From positions 11,445 to 75,444 of the forward strand of contig DATAUD010000113.1 in the NCBI GenBank assembly GCA_036268455.1: a DNA stretch of 64,000 bases. The letters are read 5' to 3'. The position numbers and the translations under genes are program-made. Each line of letters opens with the position of its first letter. Position 1 is the first letter of the stretch. Under the pieces are notes generated by a model. The model worked only from the letters and a program-made list of their open reading frames with translations, was not told the origin of the DNA and made no database searches. This DNA is from DATAUD01 sp036268455 (GTDB taxonomy: Bacteria; Verrucomicrobiota; Verrucomicrobiia; Limisphaerales; Palsa-1400). Positions 7,987 through 15,288 of the stretch are shown here, piece after piece.

Positions 7987-9003
7987 ATGAGACGAAGCCG
8001 CAATCAATGTCAGAAACGAAACAACGGGCACAACCAAACAGTCCGGTTGACATCGGCCCGCACACCCCGGCGATGGAAGGTTTCAGAGCAAGAGCCTGAA
8101 CCCGCTGTCGCCAAAACCGAAGTTGCCCCCGCCGAGCACCCCGTACCCCAGTATGAGTCCGCGCGCGGGGATACGTTGCAACTGTACCTTCGCGAGATCG
8201 GCCAAGTGAAACTGCTGACGCCCGAGGAAGAGCTAAAACTCGCCCGGCGCGTCAAGCGGCGCGACAAGCGGGCACGCGAACTGATGATCACGGCCAATCT
8301 CCGGCTCGTGGTGAAAATTGCGCGGGATTACGAGAATTTGGGCCTTCCCCTGCTCGATTTGATCAATGAGGGCAATATCGGATTGATGAAGGGCGTCGAG
8401 CGGTTCGACCCGGATAAAGGCGCGAAACTTTCGACGTACGCGGCATGGTGGATCAAGCAATCGATTATGTCGGCGCTTGCCAATCAATCGAAGACGATTC
8501 GTTTGCCCGCGCACGTTGTGGAGCGGCTTGGCAAGATGCGGCGCGTGGAGATGAAGTTGCAAGACACGCTCCATCGCGAGCCGACGGACCAGGAAATCGC
8601 GCAGGAAGTGGGCTTGGATGCCCGGCGCATCCGCCGCTATCGAGAGGCGTCACGCGCGCCGGTATCACTGGACGCCCCGTTGGGGGATGATGAACCGGCC
8701 CGGATTTCCGAAGTGGTGGCCGACCCGAACGCCGCCGCGCCATTTGAGCGGATGCTCAAGGAAAACGACGCCGGCTTGGTACGAGAAGCCCTGGCGACGC
8801 TCAATCAAAGGGAAATCAGTGTGCTGATGATGCGGTTCGGATTGGACGACGAAACGCCTAAGACGCTGGAAGAAGTAGGGGTGCATTTCCGGGTTTCGCG
8901 TGAGCGCATTCGTCAAATACAAGATGAGGCACTGCGAAAGTTGCGCAAGAAGATCGAGAAGCGGGACACGCCGCTTATCGAATCTTCAGCGCTGGCGGCT
9001 TGA
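7987..9003 (+). CDS. RNA polymerase sigma factor, sigma-70 family (RpoD/RpoS-like)
   Basis: A 338-residue group 1/2-type sigma factor without the long region 1.1 of a housekeeping RpoD. Region 1.2 is DTLQLYLREIGQVKLL. Region 2 contains NLRLVVKIARDYEN, LLDLINEGNIGLMKGVERFDP and the -10-recognising TYAAWWIKQSI. Region 3 starts around PAHVVERLGKM. Region 4 ends with SRERIRQIQDEALRKLRKK, the -35 helix-turn-helix. A strong ribosome site (AGGAG at 7976-7980) precedes ATG 7987. The first 30 or so residues are very basic and unlike the rest. The gene follows a TetR gene and a putative operator, so it is likely a regulated alternative sigma factor. Confidence 0.92.
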   Translation: MRRSRNQCQKRNNGHNQTVRLTSARTPRRWKVSEQEPEPAVAKTEVAPAEHPVPQYESARGDTLQLYLREIGQVKLLTPEEELKLARRVKRRDKRARELMITANLRLVVKIARDYENLGLPLLDLINEGNIGLMKGVERFDPDKGAKLSTYAAWWIKQSIMSALANQSKTIRLPAHVVERLGKMRRVEMKLQDTLHREPTDQEIAQEVGLDARRIRRYREASRAPVSLDAPLGDDEPARISEVVADPNAAAPFERMLKENDAGLVREALATLNQREISVLMMRFGLDDETPKTLEEVGVHFRVSRERIRQIQDEALRKLRKKIEKRDTPLIESSALAA

Positions 9004-9079
9004 AAAAGACGAAATAAGGGCGGGTGCGATCCAATCCAATTCGTGGCTGGGATTACGCCCAAGCACAGTGAATAAGAAT

Positions 9080-9119
9080 AAAACCGGACGGGCCACTGAC
9101 GACTGGCCCGCTTGGTTTT
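9080..9119. terminator. bidirectional rho-independent terminator
   Basis: CGGGCCA (9089-9095) pairs with TGGCCCG (9104-9110). It is flanked outside by AAAACC (9080-9085) and GGTTTT (9114-9119), which extend the pairing and give a T-rich tail on either strand. It lies between the stops of the convergent sigma factor and Ig-domain genes and can serve both. Confidence 0.7.
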
Positions 9120-9138
9120 CAGGACTTCAAATAACGCG

Positions 9139-12100
9139 CTACGGCAGCGTCAGGCGGTAAAAGTTTTCCGTGGAGGCCTTGGGCACAACCACTTCATAGA
9201 CACCGTTGGTCAGCGTCGGAGCCGTTGTAATGTCCACCCAATTCGTACTGGAAAGGGAGGGCGTTTCCTGCAGAACAAAGCCCGAGGCCGGGGCCTCGGG
9301 CCACCATACGAGCGTGTCCTGGCCATCAGCTTGGACGGATAGTTCCGGCAGCGGGCTGAACAGGAAATTGCTGACCGTCTGGAGCGAAGAATAGGTGCCG
9401 TCGGTGCCACCCGTGAGGCCCATGTATGCCATGTTGGTTCCGAGGATGGCGGGAAGGTCCACGGTCTGAGTTGTCGTGTAACTGGCGGCGGTCGATTTGT
9501 CGGTAAGCGTTACGGTCAGAAGATCGTCCAGGTACTCGACATTGACTTCAATGGGATCGCCGCTGGAAATATCGACCGGGGCGGTGCTGGAGAAGGGGTT
9601 GCCGACAACGCCGCCCGCGCCGAGAACAGCGCCGGTTAATCCGTTGGTGTCAAAGGCAATGCCGACGCCGCCGCGAGTGCCGGAGTAAATGTTGAATTCC
9701 ATTTCCCAGCTCGGGCTGATGCCGCTGATGCCGATGTTGTCTCCGTTGCCGCCGAGGGCCGCGGGGCCGGTGGTCTGCAAGGCAAAAGAATAGCCATCGG
9801 CTGTGGTGCTGCCGTTACCGGCCCCGACATCCTGGTAAATCCAGGATGCCCGGAACGCACCGATGTAGAGCGGGAAATTGACCCAGCCGCTGGAAGCTTC
9901 ATTAAGATTGCTGTCGGTGAGTGTATAGACGCCAGCGGCAATCGATCCCGAACCGTTTGTTTCCCAGCCGCCGCCGTCATTCAGTTCGATGCGCGTGACG
10001 GTCAAGGGCGCGGCGGAGCTTGAGCTATTTCCGTAAGAGTTGGTCCAGAAAAGTTGATAAGTGCCGGAGTCGCTCTCGAAGGCCTGGGCGATGGTGAGAA
10101 CATTTGACTGGGAGCCGAAGACTCGGCTGTTATCAGTCAGATTGGTCCCGTTTTCCGTCCATTGGTAAACAGGCTCGGTTCCCGAGACATTGACGGTAAA
10201 GACAAAAGGAGCGCCGACGACCGTGGAGGTTGCCTGAATATCGGTGTCGCGGACCGGGAATCCGGTGGAAACGCTCACGAGGGTGCCGGAATTGGTTTCC
10301 GATCCGAATGCATTGCCAACGACGAGGGTCAGGGTGCCATTGTTAAGAGCAAGAGGAGTGCTGGACAACTCGAAGTCAATGTTCGTTTGGCCGGGCATGG
10401 CGACGCCGTTGGTGTACCATTGATAGGTAAAGGGCGATGTGCCTGAAAGCGAACCGCCGTTGATAAATATGGGGCCGTTCTCGTTCACGTACACATCGGC
10501 AACCGGCTCGGATAGGAAGCTGGGGGGCGCGGCTGGATATAGCTGGCTCTGCGGGATGATGCGCATCGGTTCGTACGTGCCGGACCAGCTCAACTCGGCT
10601 TCGGCGGGAAACGAGCCGTTAAAGTATTGCATGACAATGCTATACTTTTGGCCGGCGTTGAGCGCGATTGCGCCGGAGGCCGCCTGCGCGCCCTGCTTTA
10701 TCCAGTTGTTGACAATTTCCTGTCCATCGACGAACAAGCGCACGCCGTCATCGGTAAGCGCGGTGAATAAATAAGTGTCCGTGTAAAGCGGCTGGACCTG
10801 GCCGCTCCAAATGACGGCGAAGTTATTCAAGGTTATCCCCGCGACGCCGTTGGCCCAGACGGCATAGGTAAAGTCGATATCGGGATCGATGCGAGTGAGG
10901 GTCGGCGGACCTTGAAATGCGCTGGTCGCGCCATTGGTTTCCATCTGGTTGCTCCAATATTGGCCCAACAGTCCGGTGCCGTCGCCCGGGGTGGCAAGTT
11001 CCAGATAGGCGGTGGCGCTCATGTTACTGGCGATGGTGGAATCGGTAATGGCGACGGAATAGCCGGCGATGTTAGCGTCCTGGGCGTTTTCAATGCTCAG
11101 GGTGGGAGTTTGCGAACCAGAGACCTGGCCGGCGACATCCGTCAAGGGAGAGCCGTTCTCAAACCATTGATAGGAGAGTGTTCCATGTCCAGTGGCGGCG
11201 ACGGTGAAGGTAGCGGTGGCGCCGGCGCTGATATATTGATCGGTTGGTTGTTGTGTAATATCGATGGCCTGGTCCAGCACCACCGGGGGACTTGTCACGC
11301 TGCTGCCGGGATTGGAAACGACAACGGAGTAACTGGCCAGATCGCTCACGGAGATATTGCTCACGGTCAGGGTGCTGGTGGTGGCGCCGAGAATTGTGGA
11401 GCCGGTGCCGGTGAGGCCGTTGGCCAATTTGGTGGCGCCTTCGTACCATTGGTAGGTGAAAGGCCCGGCTGTCGGCAAACCGGTAACGGTAAATACCGCG
11501 TTGCTGCCGAGAAGGACAAATTGGTTTTGTGGCTCGCTTGAAATCGCGGCGGGTGCGGCAACCGGCGGTCCGAACCGGACACCTTCGAGCAGTTGGTTTG
11601 GCCCCGCGGTTGCAATGACCGTGGCGGGCGCGGAGGAAGAGCCGGTGTCAACAACCCGGAACAGGGTGTTGGTAATGGCGGACGCGCTTACCGCATAGAG
11701 ATTGGCGCCGGTAACACCCGGCCCCCAGGAGGTGTGGGCGCTAAAATCGGCCGTCAGACCGCGAGCGCCATTGGTGGCGCCGCTAGTGCCGAGTGTGTAA
11801 GAGAAAGTCCAGGTTCCGCCCGAATAATCCCATCGCTCGATGCCGCCTGCCTGGGTTGTGCTGTTGACGAAGGGCCGGTCGTCAGTGACATACGCCGTCA
11901 GACCGTCTGGACTGAATGCGAAGTCGTTGGGCTGGCTGCCGGTGCCTGTGGCGAAAAAGAGCGCGGACGCGGCGGTGCCGCTGGGGGCAGGTTGGGGCAG
12001 GCCGTTGGCCGTATAGAGGCCGCTGCCGGAAGCTCCAAGCGAATCAGCATAGATCAAGGTGGTTTCAGAATCGGTCAGGTTGTCGGGCACAATTTCCGCG

Positions 12101-13062
12101 ATATGCACGCCGGTGCCGCTGGAGTTGACAACGGGGATTCCGCTGCCCCCGGCGTAGGAGGTGGTTGGAGCGTTGATGAATTTGATTCCGCCGGCACCGG
12201 CCTGGCCGGAAACCCAGTAATTCGTCAAACCGTCCGTGACGGCGCCGCGGATGGTGTGATTGCCGCCGCTGTAGAGGCCGGCGTTCGTGTAAGCGAGCGC
12301 GTAGTAGCCGAAGGAATTGACGCCGGCTAGCCCGCGAAAGTGGGCGCCCGTCAAGGTCACGTCGCTGGTGCCATTGGGAAAAGGCGTATTATATCCGGCA
12401 AAAGTGAGGAACTGATTGTTGCCGGACAGAGATAGTAAACCCTCATATACGGCGTCGGTTCCCGCGCCGTTGATCAGTAGGGCAGGACCGGGAGACACAA
12501 CATTCGTTGGGGCTTCGTCCGGGACCTGGATGGTGCTCACATAAGCGCCGCTGGTGGTGTATTCGTCCAGATAGATCGTATTTCCCGTGGCCTGGCTCAA
12601 GGCCTGAGCGCCATCGCCTAGGCGGGCCAGGATCAGGTTGGTCGAGTAAAGAGGCAAATAGGAGGTCGAAACGTTCAAGGTCGAAAAGTTGCTCGATGTT
12701 CCCGTGGTGTCGGTCACCGCCACCCAATACGATCCGGCGCTGCCAGTCTGAATGTTTGTCACGACCAGGGTGGCACTGGTTTGGCCGGACAAGAGCGTCG
12801 AGTTCTGATACCACTGATAGGACAAGGAACCGCTTCCAGATGCCGAGACAACAAACGCGATATGGTCGCCCACCCGCTCGGTCAATACCGGAGGGCTGAC
12901 GGAGCTTATGACCGGCGAGGCATCCAGCATGGGCGTCGAAAACGCCAGGATTCCGGCGAGCCAAGCCGGCGCAAAGGCGCGAAGGGCGCGCGGGCTGCGA
13001 GGAGCGTTTGTTTTTGATGATGCGGAGGCTTGAAATTTTGCGATTGGTTTCATTGGAGACAC
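9139..13062 (-). CDS. giant secreted Ig-like / PA14 / lectin-like domain protein
   Basis: A 1307-residue exported protein with an N-terminal signal (FAPAWLAGILAFSTPMLDA, about 30-48, after a basic stretch). The domain order seen is: an Ig-like domain (about 50-132, SYQWYQ core); a beta-propeller-like region (135-510); two Ig-like domains (about 515-690, each with the YQW core); a PA14 carbohydrate-binding domain (about 695-835, with DDGVRLFVDGQ); two more Ig-like domains (about 840-1010); and a legume-lectin-like domain (about 1015-1235, with DGYSFALQ and IGISGISPSWEMEFN). A short C-terminal FVLQETPSLSSTNW...FYRL tail is typical of verrucomicrobial exported proteins. It probably binds polysaccharide at the cell surface or outside. 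In-frame ATG 13053 is an alternative start. Confidence 0.85.
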   Translation of the reverse strand: MSPMKPIAKFQASASSKTNAPRSPRALRAFAPAWLAGILAFSTPMLDASPVISSVSPPVLTERVGDHIAFVVSASGSGSLSYQWYQNSTLLSGQTSATLVVTNIQTGSAGSYWVAVTDTTGTSSNFSTLNVSTSYLPLYSTNLILARLGDGAQALSQATGNTIYLDEYTTSGAYVSTIQVPDEAPTNVVSPGPALLINGAGTDAVYEGLLSLSGNNQFLTFAGYNTPFPNGTSDVTLTGAHFRGLAGVNSFGYYALAYTNAGLYSGGNHTIRGAVTDGLTNYWVSGQAGAGGIKFINAPTTSYAGGSGIPVVNSSGTGVHIAEIVPDNLTDSETTLIYADSLGASGSGLYTANGLPQPAPSGTAASALFFATGTGSQPNDFAFSPDGLTAYVTDDRPFVNSTTQAGGIERWDYSGGTWTFSYTLGTSGATNGARGLTADFSAHTSWGPGVTGANLYAVSASAITNTLFRVVDTGSSSAPATVIATAGPNQLLEGVRFGPPVAAPAAISSEPQNQFVLLGSNAVFTVTGLPTAGPFTYQWYEGATKLANGLTGTGSTILGATTSTLTVSNISVSDLASYSVVVSNPGSSVTSPPVVLDQAIDITQQPTDQYISAGATATFTVAATGHGTLSYQWFENGSPLTDVAGQVSGSQTPTLSIENAQDANIAGYSVAITDSTIASNMSATAYLELATPGDGTGLLGQYWSNQMETNGATSAFQGPPTLTRIDPDIDFTYAVWANGVAGITLNNFAVIWSGQVQPLYTDTYLFTALTDDGVRLFVDGQEIVNNWIKQGAQAASGAIALNAGQKYSIVMQYFNGSFPAEAELSWSGTYEPMRIIPQSQLYPAAPPSFLSEPVADVYVNENGPIFINGGSLSGTSPFTYQWYTNGVAMPGQTNIDFELSSTPLALNNGTLTLVVGNAFGSETNSGTLVSVSTGFPVRDTDIQATSTVVGAPFVFTVNVSGTEPVYQWTENGTNLTDNSRVFGSQSNVLTIAQAFESDSGTYQLFWTNSYGNSSSSAAPLTVTRIELNDGGGWETNGSGSIAAGVYTLTDSNLNEASSGWVNFPLYIGAFRASWIYQDVGAGNGSTTADGYSFALQTTGPAALGGNGDNIGISGISPSWEMEFNIYSGTRGGVGIAFDTNGLTGAVLGAGGVVGNPFSSTAPVDISSGDPIEVNVEYLDDLLTVTLTDKSTAASYTTTQTVDLPAILGTNMAYMGLTGGTDGTYSSLQTVSNFLFSPLPELSVQADGQDTLVWWPEAPASGFVLQETPSLSSTNWVDITTAPTLTNGVYEVVVPKASTENFYRLTLP

Positions 13063-13230
13063 AATTGGTGAGTTGTTTTTATTTCGTTTTCAAAGAAACT
13101 GAACGTTAGCAAGAGCCACGATCAAAAAACCAAATGGGTAATCACGGATCGACTTTGCCGGTAACGCGGGCGGATGTCAAACTCAAATTGCTGGTCAAGA
13201 CAACAAAAAAGTCGCGCCCCCAAGGCCAGA

Positions 13231-13259
13231 TTGACATTGAAAGCATTCGGCGCAAAAAT
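13231..13259 (+). promoter_or_regulatory. putative promoter of the small membrane protein gene
   Basis: TTGACA (13231-13236), 17 bases, then AAAAAT (13254-13259, four of six consensus bases). An inverted repeat AGGTTA/TAACCT (13269-13274 and 13280-13285) follows before ATG 13303 and would lie in the 5' leader. Confidence 0.4.
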
Positions 13260-13302
13260 TATATCGTTAGGTTAAACCATAACCTCCAACTTTTACTTTA
13301 TT

Positions 13303-13878
13303 ATGGCTCTCATACGAAGCGTCGCCGTGGGTGAACGAATTATTGATTTGCACAAGTTCTCCGGGACGGTGGTCGAGGACAAGAAGTGGTCCACAACCCA
13401 GGTGAGCGGAGGCGGCGGCGGGTATAATGTAGGCTCGGGCCAGCAGAACCCGGTGACGATCGCTTCGGTGACCCAGACACATGACCAGTTCTTTTTGAAA
13501 AATGCCGCCGGAGAGGAGATGGCGGTCGAAATGACCGATGCGGGGCTGGCCTTGCGCAAGGAGCATCGCGTGACCGTATTTTGGGGGATCATTCAAGGAC
13601 AGAAGAACGGACCATATCTCGCGATTTACAATCACACGACAAACCAGATCACAAAGATTGAATCGGCGATTGACGGCCTGGTGGCGAAAGGGACTTCAGG
13701 GCTGGTGTTGGTGGCATGGATTGTGTGCATCTTTGGAATATGTCTCTACGGGTTGGGCCTTATTGGCATCATCGCTTTGCTCGTTGGGAGAGCGAAACGA
13801 AAAAGGGAAAATAAGGAAATGGCCAATATATTTCGGGCGGCAGTGGATGGCGCGATTGGCGAGGCGAAAAGCGATTAA
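13303..13878 (+). CDS. conserved hypothetical membrane protein
   Basis: A 191-residue protein of unknown function. A soluble N-terminal region of about 130 residues contains GGGGGYNVG (32-42) and patterns such as QTHDQFFLKN, EEMAVEM and HRVTVFWGIIQGQKNGPYLAIYNHTT, suggesting a small beta-rich domain. Next comes a hydrophobic helix or helical hairpin (about 139-168, LVLVAWIVCIFGICLYGLGLIGIIALLVG), then a charged cytoplasmic-looking tail rich in Lys/Arg/Glu. There is no signal peptide, so the membrane segment is the anchor. It is followed by the RCC1 gene 28 bases later. I do not recognise a named family. Confidence 0.65.
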   Translation: MALIRSVAVGERIIDLHKFSGTVVEDKKWSTTQVSGGGGGYNVGSGQQNPVTIASVTQTHDQFFLKNAAGEEMAVEMTDAGLALRKEHRVTVFWGIIQGQKNGPYLAIYNHTTNQITKIESAIDGLVAKGTSGLVLVAWIVCIFGICLYGLGLIGIIALLVGRAKRKRENKEMANIFRAAVDGAIGEAKSD

Positions 13879-13906
13879 AAGTGGAAAATGTCATGCTCTG
13901 GCTATT

Positions 13907-15268
13907 ATGAAATCAATTTTAAGAATCACCTTTGTTTTACTGTTGACGCCCATCTTCCCGAGTTATGCCGCCTTGACCGCGACGAATATCGCGGCGGGAA
14001 GCTCGGCGAACCACAGTCTTTTTATCAAGTCCGACGGCAGTCTTTGGGCGATGGGAATCAACACGGAAGGGCAGTTGGGCAATGGCAATATGAACAACAC
14101 CAACCAGCCGGTGGAAATTGCCACCAATGGCGTCATCGCGGCGGCGGCGGGTTATCTGCACAGTTTGTATCTGAAATCCGACGGCAGCCTCTGGAGCATG
14201 GGCTACAATTATTACGGACAATTGGGTGATGGCACCTCGCTTTTCGCGACGAACAAGCCGGAGCAGGTTTACCCGGGTGGAGTCACCAAGATCGCGGCGG
14301 GCTACTACCACAGCCTGTTTCTCAAATCGGATGGCAGCCTTTGGGGAATGGGTGACAACGAGTACGGACAACTGGGAAAATCGGGTTTTACCGGCACCAA
14401 CGCGCCGATCCAGATTACAAATGGCGTCATTGCCTTCACTGCCGGTTTTTATCACAGCTTGTTTGTGAAATCGGACGGCAGTCTTTGGGGGATGGGTCAT
14501 AATCTATACGGCCAACTGGGCGATGGCAATTCGAGCAACACCAACCAACCGGCGCTCATTATTCCCGGTGGTGTCACCGCTGTGGCGGCGGGCTACTATC
14601 ACAGCCTGTTCCTTAAAACGAATGGCAGCCTTTGGGGTATGGGTTTTAACGGCGACGGGCAATTAGGGGACGGAACTTTGAACAATACCAACCAGCCGGA
14701 AATGATATATCCCAGCAACGTCGTCGCCATCGCCGCGGGCCGATGGCACAGCCTGTTCATCACGGCCGATGGCAGTCTGCACGCAATGGGTTACAACGTT
14801 TATGGACAATTGGGTGACGGCAGCTTTGACAATTATACCAACCGACCGGAAGTGGTTTATCCCAACAACGTGACCGCCGTCGCGGCCGGGGAATATCACA
14901 GCCTGTTTCTCAAATCGGATGGCAGCCTTTGGGGAATGGGAGAAAATAGCAGCGGCCAACTGGGCGACGGATTTATTGATAGTGCGACTCCCTACGGCAC
15001 AGCCATATCGGAGCAAATTTTCCCTTCGCCGCAGCCGGTTTTGACAGTCGCCGCTTCGTCCGGGACCAACCTGCAAATCAGCGCGACGACCGGATTCGGT
15101 GGAAACCTATATTTGCTGGGCGCCACAAACATTGCGCTGCCAGCAAGCCAGTGGACAGAAGTTCGAACCAATCTGATTACCACCCGCGCCACCAACAATC
15201 TTTCCGTCACGTTGACCAATGCGGTGAATCTCAGCGGCGGGCAATTTTATATATTGCAATCTCACTAG
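13907..15268 (+). CDS. secreted RCC1-repeat (seven-bladed propeller) protein
   Basis: From ATG 13907 the product is 453 residues with a signal peptide (ILRITFVLLLTPIFPSYA, about 4-21). Seven RCC1-type repeats follow, each of the form HSLFLKSDGSLWGMGxNxxGQLGDG, about 50 residues long. Seven blades are enough for a closed propeller. A C-terminal segment (VLTVAASSGTNLQISATTGFGGNLYLLG... to FYILQSH) matches the tail found on other exported proteins of this genome. The frame is open further upstream, but only this ATG gives a signal peptide. Blades 3 and 7 share an identical 44-base stretch, see the repeat entry. Ligand unknown; surface or periplasmic binding is likely. Confidence 0.85.
   Translation: MKSILRITFVLLLTPIFPSYAALTATNIAAGSSANHSLFIKSDGSLWAMGINTEGQLGNGNMNNTNQPVEIATNGVIAAAAGYLHSLYLKSDGSLWSMGYNYYGQLGDGTSLFATNKPEQVYPGGVTKIAAGYYHSLFLKSDGSLWGMGDNEYGQLGKSGFTGTNAPIQITNGVIAFTAGFYHSLFVKSDGSLWGMGHNLYGQLGDGNSSNTNQPALIIPGGVTAVAAGYYHSLFLKTNGSLWGMGFNGDGQLGDGTLNNTNQPEMIYPSNVVAIAAGRWHSLFITADGSLHAMGYNVYGQLGDGSFDNYTNRPEVVYPNNVTAVAAGEYHSLFLKSDGSLWGMGENSSGQLGDGFIDSATPYGTAISEQIFPSPQPVLTVAASSGTNLQISATTGFGGNLYLLGATNIALPASQWTEVRTNLITTRATNNLSVTLTNAVNLSGGQFYILQSH
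14309..14940 (+). repeat. identical 44-base copies inside RCC1 blades 3 and 7
   Basis: The segments 14309-14352 and 14897-14940 are identical over 44 bases, including all synonymous positions, and lie 588 bases (196 codons) apart. Other blades carry near copies that differ at several third positions. This points to recent gene conversion or duplication within the repeat array. Confidence 0.75.
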
Positions 15269-15288
15269 AACCCATCTCATAAACAGGA

